Source: an uncultured Muribaculaceae bacterium
GTDB lineage: Bacteria; Bacteroidota; Bacteroidia; Bacteroidales; Muribaculaceae
Direction: 5' to 3'
NCBI GenBank assembly: GCA_910586895.1
Contig: CAJUIW010000010.1
Location: 1 to 64,000, forward strand
DNA: 64,000 nucleotides
Every line of letters begins with the position of its first letter. Position 1 is the first letter of the stretch. This document shows, in pieces, positions 1-9,270 of the stretch. Below the pieces are notes generated by a model. The model was given only the letters and a program-made list of their open reading frames with translations, was not told the origin of the DNA and did not search any database. The position numbers and the translations under genes are program-made.

Positions 1-55
1 GGTATAAACCAGCAGATTTACAGTCTGCCCCATTTGGCCACTCTGGTATTCGCCC
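1..55 (-). tRNA. tRNA-Tyr (GTA), partial
   Basis: Read on the minus strand, this is the 5' part of a tRNA: acceptor strand GGGCGAA, a D arm with GTGGCCAAA, and an anticodon arm GCAGA-CTGTAAA-TCTGC with anticodon GTA. The variable arm begins and the gene then runs off the window start, so the T arm and 3' end are not visible. It lies 47 bases downstream of tRNA-Thr on the same strand, the Thr-Tyr order found before tuf in many bacteria. It is probably one transcript with tRNA-Thr. Confidence 0.9.
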
Positions 56-102
56 TGATTTCTTTTGTTCTGACATCGCCCTCTGTGATGTCTTTTCTTT
101 TG

Positions 103-176
103 AGCCTCTTGTCGGATTCGAACCAACGACCCCGAGATTACAAATCACGTGCTCTGGCCAACTGAGCTAAAGAGGC
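103..176 (-). tRNA. tRNA-Thr (TGT)
   Basis: A complete cloverleaf reads on the minus strand: acceptor GCCTCTT paired with AAGAGGC, D arm GCTCAGTTGGCCAGAGC, anticodon loop TTTGTAA (anticodon TGT), and T arm with GGTTCGAATCC. The length is 74 nt. The 3' CCA is not encoded, since the discriminator T is followed by CAA. It heads a tRNA operon that continues into tRNA-Tyr and leaves the window. Confidence 0.96.
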
Positions 177-219
177 ATTGTGCTTTTGGTTTTGTAAGCC
201 TTCCGGCTCAAAAGCGATG

Positions 220-251
220 CAAAGGTAAGACGTTATTTTTAATTCTCCAAA
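220..251 (-). promoter_or_regulatory. Promoter of the tRNA-Thr/Tyr operon
   Basis: On the minus strand a TTTG (251-248) is followed after 20 bases by TACCTTTG (227-220), matching the Bacteroidetes primary-sigma consensus TTTG-N19-21-TAnnTTTG. Transcription should begin near 213-216, about 40 bases before the mature 5' end of tRNA-Thr. Confidence 0.8.
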
Positions 252-441
252 TGTTTTGACAAAGAAATGATGATTTTTTTGAACTTTTTTGACGTTGATA
301 TGTTCTTGCAGGCTCTAATGTGCAGAGAATCAGGAGTGATAGCTCTGAAGGTTAAAAATGTGGATTTTTCAAAGATTTTTCTGTTGAATCCGGTCTTGAT
401 TATTTATCGTGGTATTTGAGTCTAAATTCATTTATTATTTT

Positions 442-449
442 TATTTTTG
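442..449 (+). promoter_or_regulatory. Candidate -7 element for pepP operon
   Basis: TATTTTTG fits TAnnTTTG. The nearest upstream TTTG (415-418) is 23 bases away, longer than the usual 19-21, so this is a weaker match. A start near 455 would give a leader of about 70 bases. Confidence 0.45.
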
Positions 450-525
450 TGAGGAAGAATTCTCCGTGTATTTCATTGTGAGAGGGCGGAGATGTGTTAC
501 GAACAACAGAAATATATTATATACA

Positions 526-2316
526 ATGAATGTAATAGACGAACGTATAGGTTTGCTCCGCGACAAAATGCGTGCGGAGGGCGTGGATGCTACGATCATC
601 CCGCAGACTGACCCCCATCAGAGTGAATATCTTGCCGACCACTGGCAGGTGCGCCGCTGGCTCAGTGGTTTTACCGGTTCGGCCGGTGCGCTTGTTGTGA
701 CGCTTGACAATGCCTATGTATGGGCCGATTCGCGTTATTGGCTACAGGCCGCTGCTCAGCTCCAGGGCACATGTGTGTCAGTAATGGAGGAGGGAAAGCC
801 TGAAACTCCCGATATTCTTCCTTATCTTATATCGGTTCTGCCCAAGGGGGCTACTGTCGGTGTCGACGGGATGCTGTTCAATATAGATGTGACACGCTCG
901 ATGGAATCTGACCTTAAGGCTCACGGCATGAATCTGAAGGTCGATTTCGATCCGGCAGATCTGTGGACTGACCGTCCTGCACTTCCGCAGGATAAAGTGT
1001 TTGTCCATGATGTGAAGTATGCCGGCGAGGATGCCCGCAGCAAGATTCAGAAGATTCTTGCCGAGGCTGAGGAGCAGGGTGCATCGTCAGTGTTCATCTC
1101 TGACCTTGCCGAGGTGGCATGGGCGCTTAACATACGTTCGCGCGATGTAGAGAGCAATCCGGTAGTGATGGCTTTCCTGTATGTAGCTGCCGATGGCGGC
1201 GTTCTGTTCGTGGACGCTGCCAAGCTTACCGAAGAGGTTCGGAATTATCTTGCCGATAACGGGGTGGAAACACTTCCTTATGGCGAGGCTCTCCGCTTCC
1301 TTGGCACACTGCCGCAGGAAGCACGTGTGCTGGTATCACGCACTCAGTCGGCCGGCGCGCTTGAGCCGGTGCTCGGAAGCCGTATGGTGGCCGGGACGTC
1401 GCCTGTGGCTATGCTGAAGGGCATGAAGAATGATGTGCAGGTAGAAGGTGTGCGTGCCGCAATGGTGCGCGACGGTGTGGCGCTTGTGAAGTCGGTCATG
1501 GAGATTGAACGTACTCTTGCCGCCGGCGATGAACTGACAGAGATGGATGTGGCCGATATCCTTACCAAGCATCGCAGTGCCCAGGCTCTGTATTTTGACC
1601 AGAGCTTCGACACTATAGCCGGCTATGGCCCTCACGGAGCTATTGTGCACTACAGCGCGAATGAAGAGACCAACTCACGTATATATCCCGAGGGGCTTCT
1701 GCTGATTGACTCGGGTGCCAACTATCTTGATGGTACTACCGATATAACACGTACCATATCGCTCGGCAATCCCACAAATGCGCAGCGTCATGACTTCACC
1801 CTTGTCATGAAGGGACATATCTCACTCGCTGAGGCTATCTTCCCCCGTGGCACACGCGGCGCGCAGCTCGATGCTCTGGCGCGTATCAATCTGTGGAAAG
1901 AGGGCTTGAGCTATCTGCATGGTACCGGACACGGTGTAGGTCATTTCCTTAATGTCCACGAAGGTCCGCAGAGCATCCGCCTCAATGAAAATCCGACTCC
2001 GCTTATGCCCGGCATGATAACTTCCAATGAACCGGGCCTGTATCGCGAGGGTGAATATGGCATACGTTGTGAGAATCTGGTGCTGACTGTTCCGGCATTT
2101 ACTACTGACTTCGGCGATTTCTACCGCTTCGAGACTCTCACGCTCTTCCCGTTTGACCTTACGCTGTTCGATACCGCTCTGATGACGGATGGTGAGATTG
2201 ACTGGCTGAATGCCTATCATGCCACTGTGCGTGAGCGCCTGTTGCCGCATCTTGAACCGGCCGAACAGGAATGGCTCATAGCCAAGACTGTTGAACTGAC
2301 CCGCGATAACGCCTGA
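526..2316 (+). CDS. pepP: Xaa-Pro aminopeptidase (M24B family)
   Basis: This cytoplasmic metallopeptidase of the aminopeptidase P type removes an N-terminal residue that precedes proline. The 596-residue product has the long architecture of eukaryote-like aminopeptidase P: two creatinase-type domains (about residues 1-310) and a C-terminal pita-bread catalytic domain. The metal ligands are visible as two Asp in DSGANYLDGTTDIT (about 392-405), a His in HGTGHGVGHFLNVHEGP (about 465-480), a Glu in TSNEPGLY (about 499) and a Glu in IRCEN (about 515). The ATG at 526 begins MNVIDERIGLL, a normal family N-terminus. The gene is followed after 5 bases by a gamma carbonic anhydrase, so the two are likely co-transcribed. 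No signal peptide is seen. Confidence 0.93.
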   Translation: MNVIDERIGLLRDKMRAEGVDATIIPQTDPHQSEYLADHWQVRRWLSGFTGSAGALVVTLDNAYVWADSRYWLQAAAQLQGTCVSVMEEGKPETPDILPYLISVLPKGATVGVDGMLFNIDVTRSMESDLKAHGMNLKVDFDPADLWTDRPALPQDKVFVHDVKYAGEDARSKIQKILAEAEEQGASSVFISDLAEVAWALNIRSRDVESNPVVMAFLYVAADGGVLFVDAAKLTEEVRNYLADNGVETLPYGEALRFLGTLPQEARVLVSRTQSAGALEPVLGSRMVAGTSPVAMLKGMKNDVQVEGVRAAMVRDGVALVKSVMEIERTLAAGDELTEMDVADILTKHRSAQALYFDQSFDTIAGYGPHGAIVHYSANEETNSRIYPEGLLLIDSGANYLDGTTDITRTISLGNPTNAQRHDFTLVMKGHISLAEAIFPRGTRGAQLDALARINLWKEGLSYLHGTGHGVGHFLNVHEGPQSIRLNENPTPLMPGMITSNEPGLYREGEYGIRCENLVLTVPAFTTDFGDFYRFETLTLFPFDLTLFDTALMTDGEIDWLNAYHATVRERLLPHLEPAEQEWLIAKTVELTRDNA

Positions 2317-2321
2317 GTGTT

Positions 2322-2849
2322 ATGGCTCTGATTATTCCATTGAGGGGTATTACCCCGCAGATAGGCGAAGGGTGCTTCCTTGCCGAGAATGCCACGGTGA
2401 TAGGCGATGTGGTGATGGGATCGGAGTGCAGCATCTGGTTCAATACGGTGCTGCGCGGCGATGTCAACTCGATACGTATAGGCAACCGTGTGAACATTCA
2501 GGATGGTACGGTGCTCCATACGCTCTATCAGAAATCGACTATCGAGATAGGCGATGATGTGTCGGTGGGGCACAATGTGACGCTTCACGGATGCAAGATT
2601 CATGACCTTGCGCTTATAGGTATGGGCGCAGTTGTGATGGACGACGCCGAAGTAGGTGAAGGTGCGCTCGTGGCTGCCGGATCGGTGGTGCTTTCGCGCA
2701 CCAAGATTGGCCCTCATGAATTGTGGGGCGGTGCTCCGGCCAAGTTTATCAAGATGGTTGATCCGGCTCAGAGCCGGGAGATGAATCAGAAGATAGCCCA
2801 TAACTATCTGATGTACTCAAAATGGTACGAAGAGCCGTCGGCTGAATAA
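2322..2849 (+). CDS. Gamma carbonic anhydrase family protein
   Basis: The 175-residue product is a left-handed beta-helix of hexapeptide repeats (for example IGDVVMGSECSIWFN and IGNRVNIQDGTVLH). Histidines sit where the metal site of gamma carbonic anhydrases lies: one in TVLHT (about residue 67) and two in GHNVTLHGC (about 84-89). The family (YrdA/PaaY/Cam) includes active zinc enzymes and proteins of unknown activity, so catalysis is not assured. It starts 5 bases after pepP and is probably translationally coupled. The position, size and repeats agree with a trimeric cytoplasmic protein. A hairpin terminator follows 29 bases after the stop. Confidence 0.9.
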   Translation: MALIIPLRGITPQIGEGCFLAENATVIGDVVMGSECSIWFNTVLRGDVNSIRIGNRVNIQDGTVLHTLYQKSTIEIGDDVSVGHNVTLHGCKIHDLALIGMGAVVMDDAEVGEGALVAAGSVVLSRTKIGPHELWGGAPAKFIKMVDPAQSREMNQKIAHNYLMYSKWYEEPSAE

Positions 2850-2878
2850 TCCGCGGTGGACTATGATATTCCCGGACG

Positions 2879-2905
2879 GGCCCGATGGATTGATGCCGTC
2901 GGGCC
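2879..2905 (+). terminator. Hairpin terminator after the carbonic anhydrase gene
   Basis: GGCCCGATGG pairs with CCGTCGGGCC (10 bp with one G-U) around a 7-base loop. The following sequence is only modestly T-rich (TGCTATTTATT). Confidence 0.7.
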
Positions 2906-2954
2906 TGCCTGCTATTTATTAAGGAGTATTTGTTGTTTTTGCAGATGAAACTGA

Positions 2955-3974
2955 ATGATGAAACTAAATAATAATTATAGTCAGATTCTGAATATGTGTA
3001 GAAGTATTTTCAAAAGGGTGCTTATATTTGTTTGTGCATGTATGGCTACTGCCACGATGGCTGCCGAAGAAAAGGTGGTGTTTGCCATAGCATCGGATAT
3101 CCATTGTCCTTCAATCCCGGAAGGTGGTGACAATCTCACGGCTTTTGTCAAGGCCGCCAGGAAACATAAGGCCGATTTTATGATTGAACTTGGCGATTTC
3201 TGCGGGCTCGATGATAAGAGCAAGCCGTTTAGGGATACTTGGAACAGTTTTCCTGGAGATAAGTATCATGTGATAGGAAATCATGATATGGATGCGTATA
3301 ATGCTGACGAGTATGTAAAAGGGATGGGTATGCCGGGGCGGTATTACTCATTTGACAAGGGTAACTTTCATTTTATAGTCCTTGACGGCAACAATCTGTT
3401 TGACGGTCAGACATACACGCATTATCAGTATGGTAATTTCTACCGACCTTATGAACAGCGGGCATATCTTGATCCTGAGCAGTTGGAGTGGCTCAGGGCT
3501 GACTTGGCGGCTACCGACAAGAAGTGCGTGATTTTTTCTCATCAGAGCATTGATACGTATATGAACAATGGTGCGCATGTCAGGCAGATTCTGGAGGAAG
3601 CCAACCGTGATGCCGGATTCAAGAAAGTGGTGCTCGCATTCTCCGGGCATAATCACAGTAATTATACTAAGGTGATCAACGATATAATATATATCCAGAT
3701 CAATAGTGCTTCATACGTTTGGTGTGATGTGCCTACCAATACAGAGGCACGCTATCCAAAGGAGATAAATGACCGCTATGGGAATATACTGAAGTATTCA
3801 ATCACATATGATGCCCCGCTTTACGGGATAGTGACATTGACCGACAGCGGGGTGAAAATGAAGGGTCGTAAAGCGCGTTTCAAATCGCCTCAGCCTTCTG
3901 AGGTTGGACTTGGTGATACTATTGATGGTCTGCCGCTGGTGAGTGTCATTGAGGATGTGGATATGAAGTTCTGA
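2955..3974 (+). CDS. Exported calcineurin-like metallophosphoesterase
   Basis: The product has the full two-metal phosphoesterase motif set: ASDIHCPS (D-x-H), ELGDF (GD), IGNHDMD (GNHD), FSHQS (H) and FSGHNH (GH-x-H). An N-terminal hydrophobic segment (RVLIFVCACMATATMA) followed by AEE looks like a signal peptide, so the enzyme acts in the periplasm or at the surface. The substrate cannot be told from sequence. The start is uncertain: the open frame begins at 2955, but the ATG at 2994 gives a more typical signal peptide. A 13-base near-repeat covers the 2945-2969 region. The gene stands alone between two hairpins and converges on the fuc operon. Confidence 0.87.
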   Translation: MMKLNNNYSQILNMCRSIFKRVLIFVCACMATATMAAEEKVVFAIASDIHCPSIPEGGDNLTAFVKAARKHKADFMIELGDFCGLDDKSKPFRDTWNSFPGDKYHVIGNHDMDAYNADEYVKGMGMPGRYYSFDKGNFHFIVLDGNNLFDGQTYTHYQYGNFYRPYEQRAYLDPEQLEWLRADLAATDKKCVIFSHQSIDTYMNNGAHVRQILEEANRDAGFKKVVLAFSGHNHSNYTKVINDIIYIQINSASYVWCDVPTNTEARYPKEINDRYGNILKYSITYDAPLYGIVTLTDSGVKMKGRKARFKSPQPSEVGLGDTIDGLPLVSVIEDVDMKF

Positions 3975-3999
3975 GAAGATTGCTATATAATAATATGAA

Positions 4000-4026
4000 G
4001 GGCCGGCAGATTATTCGTGCCGGCCC
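4000..4026. terminator. Hairpin between convergent genes
   Basis: A perfect 9-bp stem, GGGCCGGCA with TGCCGGCCC, surrounds a 9-base loop. It lies 26 bases after the phosphoesterase stop and 29 bases after the fucP stop. T tracts are weak on both sides, so it may serve both genes or only as a transcript end stabiliser. Confidence 0.6.
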
Positions 4027-4054
4027 TTGGTGTATCTACAATAGGGGGTATGCT

Positions 4055-5368
4055 TTATTTAAGTCTTAACCGTGATGTGGTGAAGCCGTATGCGGTGACT
4101 ACGAGGAAGCATATCAGCGGCAGAACGAACGATACGTTTACAGCCGGCATGTTGCCTATGGTGCCCATGTCAATTATGGTGCCCTGTATCGGAGGCATCA
4201 ATGCTCCGCCTACAATGGCCATTACCAGGAATGCTGAGCCGAGTGAGGTGTCGCGCTCGTCAACGCGGCCAAGGGCTATACCGTAGATGCTCGGGAACAT
4301 GATGGACATGAAGGCGCTGATAGCCACAAGGAATATCAGTCCGGCAAAGCCGTTGATAAGTATGGCTCCGAGAGTGCAGCATGTGGCTCCTATGCCGAAT
4401 ATGGCAAGCAGGCGGGGAGCTGCGATGTACTTCATCAGGTATGTGCCTATGAAGCGGAAGCTCAGCGCGAGTCCCATGGCCAGGATGTTGTAGTTCTGGG
4501 CTGTGGCCTTGTTGATGTGCAGATTGTCGGCATACTGGATGATGAACGTCCACACCATTATCTGGGCGGCTACATAGAACATCTGTGTGAGCACTCCGAA
4601 GCGATATTCGCGGTTGCGCCACAGGCGTCCGAGCGATTCCGATGCGCTAACACGCGGTCCGTCGGAGTCGGTGCGAGGCATTTTTGTTATGGCGATGACT
4701 ATAAGCATCACCAGTACAATAAGGCCTATGGCTACATAGGGATCGCGTATCACGGCCAGGTCGTGCAGACGTATCTGGGCTTTCTCCGCGGCATCAAGAG
4801 TGGGGAATATTATTTCTCCGGCTTCGTTGCGACGGTCGGAAATAAGGTTGGGCAGCACTATGAGTGATGCTACAGCCATGCCTGACAGCGAGCCTACAGG
4901 ATTGAATGCCTGCGCGAAATTGAGTCGGCGTGTTGCTGTTTCCTTTGACCCGAGCGACAGTATGAAGGGGTTGGCCGTTGTTTCAAGGAATGCCAGTCCG
5001 AATGTCAGAATGTAGAGCGACAGACAGAAGAATGTAAACTGCTGGAACTCGGCCGCAGGGATGAACAGGAATGCTCCCACTGCGTATAGCGCCAGGCCGA
5101 GCAGGATGCCGCTTTTGTAGCTGAACCGGCGTATGAAAAGCGCCGCGGGTACAGCCATTGTGGCATATCCTCCGTAGAATGCAAACTGTACCATGGATGC
5201 TTTTGCTGCCGATAGTTCCATGACAGTCTGGAACGCGGCAACCATGGGATTGGTGATGTCATTGGCAAATCCCCACAGCGCGAAGAGCGATGTTATGAGG
5301 ATGAATGTCACCAGATACTTCCGTGGTACTACCGGCTGCTTGCCGGCGGTGGATGAAACGGATTTCAT
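4055..5368 (-). CDS. fucP: L-fucose:H+ symporter
   Basis: This 437-residue major facilitator protein has about 12 hydrophobic helices. The N-terminal FALWGFANDITNPMV and the segments ETTANPF and LNFAQAFNPVG are hallmarks of the FucP/GluP branch, which carry L-fucose or related sugars with protons across the inner membrane. It is the last gene of a minus-strand operon, 23 bases after fucK, whose other members degrade L-fucose, and this supports fucose as substrate. A weak hairpin lies 29 bases past the stop. Other FucP-like carriers use glucose or galactose, so specificity rests on context. Confidence 0.92.
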   Translation of the reverse strand: MKSVSSTAGKQPVVPRKYLVTFILITSLFALWGFANDITNPMVAAFQTVMELSAAKASMVQFAFYGGYATMAVPAALFIRRFSYKSGILLGLALYAVGAFLFIPAAEFQQFTFFCLSLYILTFGLAFLETTANPFILSLGSKETATRRLNFAQAFNPVGSLSGMAVASLIVLPNLISDRRNEAGEIIFPTLDAAEKAQIRLHDLAVIRDPYVAIGLIVLVMLIVIAITKMPRTDSDGPRVSASESLGRLWRNREYRFGVLTQMFYVAAQIMVWTFIIQYADNLHINKATAQNYNILAMGLALSFRFIGTYLMKYIAAPRLLAIFGIGATCCTLGAILINGFAGLIFLVAISAFMSIMFPSIYGIALGRVDERDTSLGSAFLVMAIVGGALMPPIQGTIIDMGTIGNMPAVNVSFVLPLICFLVVTAYGFTTSRLRLK

Positions 5369-5391
5369 GGTTTGGATTTAGATGAAGTTTT

Positions 5392-6786
5392 TTAGAGTTC
5401 GATTATTTCAGTGATATCAGCGGGAGAGCTGATGGCTCCGTCGGCCTGTGCCTGCATGATTATGTTGCCTATGGCAGTGGCTTCGGCGGGGCCGGCGGTC
5501 ACATTAAGCCCGGTGGCTTCGGCTGTGAGGCGGTTGAGGAGCTCGTTGCGCGAACCTCCACCAATGATGTGCAGCCGTTCTACCGGATGAGGCAGCAGAC
5601 GGTTAAGTCCTTCTATGCCGCGGCGGTAGCGGTCGGCCAGCGAACGGAGTACGCACAGCACCATTTCGCCTTGCGTTGAGGGTACAGTCAGGTTGTGGCT
5701 GCGGCAGTAATCAGTAATGGTCTTTTCCATATCGCCGGGGTGGGCAAATACGGGATCCTCGACATCAATTATGGTGTCAATATCAGCCTGGCGGGCCATC
5801 TCCACAAGCTCGGGGAACGATGTGGTCAGTCCGCGATGCTTCCACACGGCCACAAGCTGCTGCAGTATCCAGAGTCCGGTAATGTTCTGCAGGAAGTGGA
5901 TGCGACCGCAGGTGCCACCTTCGTTGGTGAATCCGGCTTCGCGTGCTTCCGGCGTGGTTATGGGGCTGTCGAGCTCCACTCCGAGCAGCGACCATGTGCC
6001 TGAACTTAGGAACGCGGTGCGGTCCTTGGTGTAGGTGCCCTCTATGGCGTGGACGGCAGAAGCTGTGTCATGTGAGCCTACGGCCACAACCTTTACATCG
6101 GCGCTCAGTCCGGTAGCTTCAGCTATGTGAGGCAGTATGCATCCACGTGACTCGCCCGGCATTATGATATTGCCGAAAATATGTGCCGGCAGCCCGAGCT
6201 GCTCTATCAGCGGGTAGTTCCATGCTTTCTTCTTGGCATCGAGAAGCTCGGAAGTGGAAGCTATGGTGTACTCGTTGGAGGGGTTGCCTGTAAGATAGTA
6301 GCTGAAAAGATCGGGTGTAAAGAGCAGATGGTCGGTGATGTCCAGCCGGCGGTCGCCTTCGCTTTTCATGGCCAGTAGGCGGTAGATGGAGTTGATGGGC
6401 ATCTGCTGTATGCCTGCCGTGGCATATTGGGCGGTCATATCGTTGGCCGCGCAATATTTTTCAAATACAGGCTCGGTGGCCGGATCGCGGTAGCATACCG
6501 GATTGCCGAGCAGGTTGCCGCAGGAATCCACAAGTCCGAAGTCGACACCCCAGGTGTCGACACCTATGCTTCTTATATCTGAGAACCGGGCTGCAGCTTT
6601 ACGCAGTCCGGTCATCATTTCGTCAAAAAGCATGGGGAAATCCCAGTATATATGGTTGCCGAGGCGCACCTGGCGGTTGTCAAACCGGTGTATCTGTTCC
6701 AGGGTGAGGCGTCCTCCGGTGAGGGAGCCGGCCATTACGCGCCCGCTCCCGCCACCAAAGTCGGCTGCTAAGTATGTTTTGCTCAT
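5392..6786 (-). CDS. fucK: L-fuculokinase (rhamnulokinase-like FGGY kinase)
   Basis: This 464-residue FGGY-family sugar kinase phosphorylates L-fuculose to L-fuculose 1-phosphate. The N-terminal phosphate-binding segment LAADFGGGSGRV and the core IGVDTWGVDFGLVD are of the RhaB subgroup; the C-terminal nucleotide region contains LHIIGGGSRNELLN. Bacteroides use a RhaB-like enzyme as fuculokinase in the same gene order, so fucose rather than rhamnose is favoured by context (FucI, FucA and FucP flank it). Its ATG overlaps the stop of fucA by four bases (6783-6786), showing translational coupling. No rhamnose isomerase is seen nearby. Confidence 0.88.
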   Translation of the reverse strand: MSKTYLAADFGGGSGRVMAGSLTGGRLTLEQIHRFDNRQVRLGNHIYWDFPMLFDEMMTGLRKAAARFSDIRSIGVDTWGVDFGLVDSCGNLLGNPVCYRDPATEPVFEKYCAANDMTAQYATAGIQQMPINSIYRLLAMKSEGDRRLDITDHLLFTPDLFSYYLTGNPSNEYTIASTSELLDAKKKAWNYPLIEQLGLPAHIFGNIIMPGESRGCILPHIAEATGLSADVKVVAVGSHDTASAVHAIEGTYTKDRTAFLSSGTWSLLGVELDSPITTPEAREAGFTNEGGTCGRIHFLQNITGLWILQQLVAVWKHRGLTTSFPELVEMARQADIDTIIDVEDPVFAHPGDMEKTITDYCRSHNLTVPSTQGEMVLCVLRSLADRYRRGIEGLNRLLPHPVERLHIIGGGSRNELLNRLTAEATGLNVTAGPAEATAIGNIIMQAQADGAISSPADITEIIEL

Positions 6787-7421
6787 TTGCCCTGTTTTCC
6801 GAGGAAGTACTGTTCGAGATCGTCAATTTCGGGCTGGGTGAGCGGATCGATGTTGTCGCCGTTCAGGACTGCTATACGGCATGCCATTTCGAAGAACATG
6901 GCACGTTCGAAAGCCTGGTCGAAGTCCTTGCCGCACACTACCTGCCCATGCTTGAGGAGCATGACTGAATTGTGGGTGGCCATGGCTTCGATCACGTGCT
7001 GGGCCAGTTCAGGTGAGCCGGGACGGAAGTAGGGAATCATGGGGATTTCCTCACCTACGTGCAGCGGGCACTCGGCTGTGAAATTGAGTGTCGAGGGCAG
7101 GTTCTTGCGGCAGGCTATGGCTGTGGCGTAGGAGCTCTGGAAGTGGAGCACTACGTTCACGTCGGGGCGTTCGCGCAGAACTCCCATGTGGAAAGTGCTT
7201 TCCATCGAGGGGCGTACGCCGTTGAGGATAGCGCCGTCAGAAAGGCGGCATACTGATACGCGCTTGGCTGTGAGTTCGGGCACCCATGAGCCGGTGCCTG
7301 AAAGAAGTACTTTGTCGCCTATGCGCCATGAAAGATTGCCGCTTGAGCAGATTGTAAGCCCGGCATCGCCTACACGGCGAGCCTGGGCTACAAACATATC
7401 GATAAGTTTTGAAGTTATCAT
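6783..7421 (-). CDS. fucA: L-fuculose-1-phosphate aldolase (class II)
   Basis: This 212-residue class II aldolase/adducin-family protein splits L-fuculose 1-phosphate into dihydroxyacetone phosphate and L-lactaldehyde. Visible features are the phosphate-binding SSGNLSW and SGTGSW, a Glu in SMESTFHMG (about residue 73), a His in VVLHFQSSYATA (about 93) and a His in LLKHGQVV. Against E. coli FucA, the second His of the HxH zinc pair is a Gln (HFQ). I believe Bacteroides FucA proteins share this, but could not check. The gene lies 39 bases after fucI and overlaps fucK by four bases. Confidence 0.9.
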   Translation of the reverse strand: MITSKLIDMFVAQARRVGDAGLTICSSGNLSWRIGDKVLLSGTGSWVPELTAKRVSVCRLSDGAILNGVRPSMESTFHMGVLRERPDVNVVLHFQSSYATAIACRKNLPSTLNFTAECPLHVGEEIPMIPYFRPGSPELAQHVIEAMATHNSVMLLKHGQVVCGKDFDQAFERAMFFEMACRIAVLNGDNIDPLTQPEIDDLEQYFLGKQGK

Positions 7422-7460
7422 CGTGGAATTGTCTGTTTGATTTGGTGTGTTGATAAAGGA

Positions 7461-9236
7461 TTACTTGTAGATGGGGCCGTAGTTGCTGCAAGCGCGGTAG
7501 TCGGCACCCTCTTTGTCCATTCCGAATGCGTTCCATGCCGAGGGACGGAAAATCTTGTCCTCTTCAACATTGTGCATGCATACGGGGATGCGTAGCATTG
7601 ATGCGAGTGTGATGAGGTCGGCACCGATGTGGCCGTAGCTGATAGCCCCGTGGTTGGCTCCCCAGTTGTTCATCACTGAATAAACGTCGCGGAACGGAGC
7701 TGTTTCGTTCAGGCGGGGTACAAACCATGTGGTAGGCCATGTGGGGTCAGTGCGCATGTCGAGGGTCTTGTTGATTTCGGGATCGATCTCAACGGTCCAT
7801 CCTTCAGCTATCTGAAGCACGGGACCAAGGCCTTTCACGAGGTTGAGGCGCATCATGGTCACGGGCATTCCGCCATGTGACAGGAAGTGGCTTGAGAAGC
7901 CGCCGCCACGGAAGTAATCGCGGTCAGCAGGATACCATGTGGTGGCCTTGAGGCTTGCTTCCACGTCTGCATCGGTAATGTCCCAAGATGACTTCATGCA
8001 GTGTTCGCCCTGTGCGTTGAGACTTTCGCCGGTAGCGTCAAGAGTGGTGGCGCCTGAATTGATAAGGTGGATCATGCCGCCTGAAGCACGTCCGGTGAGT
8101 TCCTTGCCGGTCACACGGTATACAGCTTCGGGGCTCCAGTATGTACGTACGTCGGAGAACATCTGGGCTTTGCCGGTCAGGAGATGCCCGAAGAGCATTG
8201 CTATGCCGTTGCAGGCGTCATTTTCAGTGGCAAGCACGTATGCTTCGCGGATGCCGTTCCAGTCAAATGACGAGTTGAGGAGTGATTCGGTGAAGTCGCC
8301 GTTGGGCTTCCAGTCGGTCCACTGGCGCTGGCCCTGGAATCCGGCTGCAATAGCATTGTGGCCGAGCGATTCTTCGTTGTAGCCGAGCTCTTTGAGGCGG
8401 GGGTTGCCTGTCATCAGGTCGCGTACGATGAGGGTCATCTTCACAACGAATTCCCAGTCGGCATCCTTCTGCTCGCGGGTCTTGCGCTTTTCGGGGCGGT
8501 TCTTGAAGTCCTCGCCCTCATTGCACTTGCAATATTTTTCGGTCCATGCCATAGCCTTGGCATATTCCTCGTGGTCATAGATGCCTTCTTCCATGCGGCG
8601 GAGCAGCTCGGTTTCGTCAACGCTTTCATTGCGCATTCCGAGGTATTCCTGGAAGAAGTTGGGGTCAACGATAGAACCGGCTATACCCATGCACATGGAG
8701 CCGATTGACAAATAGCTCTTGCCGCGCATGCATGCCACGGCCACAGCTGAGCGGGCAAAGCGGAGCAGCTTTTCAGCTACGTCGGCAGGTATGGTGTTGT
8801 CATCGATGTCCTGAACGTTACGGCCGTAGATGCCGAATGCAGGAAGGCCTTTCTGTGCGTGGGCTGCGAGTACAGCTGCCAGATATACGGCGCCGGGACG
8901 TTCTGTGCCGTTGAATCCCCATACAGCTTTGGGCCAGTAGGGGTTCATGTCCATGGTTTCAGAACCGTAGCACCAGCATGAGGTCACGGTGATAGTGGCA
9001 CCTACACCTTCGCGCTCGAATTTTTCGGCACAGGCTGCTGTTTCAGCTACACGGCCTATGGTACCGTCGGCTATGACGCATTCAACCGGAGTGCCGTCCG
9101 GATAACGGAGATTTTCAGAAATCAGATTAGCCACTGCTTTGGCCAGATTCATGGTTTTCTCTTCGAGGCTTTCACGAACGCCTCCCTGACGGCCGTCGAT
9201 TGTGGGACGGATACCAATTTTAGGATATTTATTCAT
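7461..9236 (-). CDS. fucI: L-fucose isomerase
   Basis: First gene of the fucose operon; it converts L-fucose to L-fuculose. The product is 591 residues from the ATG at 9236 ([19 protein letters not shown]), the same length as E. coli FucI; the open frame extends 30 codons upstream without family similarity. The Mn-binding and catalytic regions are recognisable, for example [30 protein letters not shown] and IGSMCMG. It is cytoplasmic. An inverted repeat at 9271-9296 lies 34 bases upstream of the start and is a candidate operator. No fucose regulator gene is adjacent. Confidence 0.95.
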   Translation of the reverse strand: MNKYPKIGIRPTIDGRQGGVRESLEEKTMNLAKAVANLISENLRYPDGTPVECVIADGTIGRVAETAACAEKFEREGVGATITVTSCWCYGSETMDMNPYWPKAVWGFNGTERPGAVYLAAVLAAHAQKGLPAFGIYGRNVQDIDDNTIPADVAEKLLRFARSAVAVACMRGKSYLSIGSMCMGIAGSIVDPNFFQEYLGMRNESVDETELLRRMEEGIYDHEEYAKAMAWTEKYCKCNEGEDFKNRPEKRKTREQKDADWEFVVKMTLIVRDLMTGNPRLKELGYNEESLGHNAIAAGFQGQRQWTDWKPNGDFTESLLNSSFDWNGIREAYVLATENDACNGIAMLFGHLLTGKAQMFSDVRTYWSPEAVYRVTGKELTGRASGGMIHLINSGATTLDATGESLNAQGEHCMKSSWDITDADVEASLKATTWYPADRDYFRGGGFSSHFLSHGGMPVTMMRLNLVKGLGPVLQIAEGWTVEIDPEINKTLDMRTDPTWPTTWFVPRLNETAPFRDVYSVMNNWGANHGAISYGHIGADLITLASMLRIPVCMHNVEEDKIFRPSAWNAFGMDKEGADYRACSNYGPIYK

Positions 9237-9270
9237 GGTTGTGGGTAAAAAGTGTTGTTTTTTATCTGTT

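Larger units (their letters stand above)
177..525. other. Intergenic region between divergent tRNA operon and pepP
   Basis: This AT-rich stretch of about 350 bases separates the minus-strand tRNAs from the plus-strand peptidase. It holds the tRNA promoter at 220-251 and a candidate -7 element for the peptidase at 442-449. The reading frame is open back to 409, but the translation before 526 is AT-driven and unlike the family, so I treat it as leader. I see no other feature. Confidence 0.7.

Noticed and set aside
409..525. N-terminal extension of the aminopeptidase
   Set aside because: The AT-driven translation does not fit the family and contains a candidate -7 element.
2217..2801. Minus-strand open frame of 194 codons opposite the carbonic anhydrase
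   Set aside because: Shadow frame created by the hexapeptide repeat codons of the plus-strand gene.
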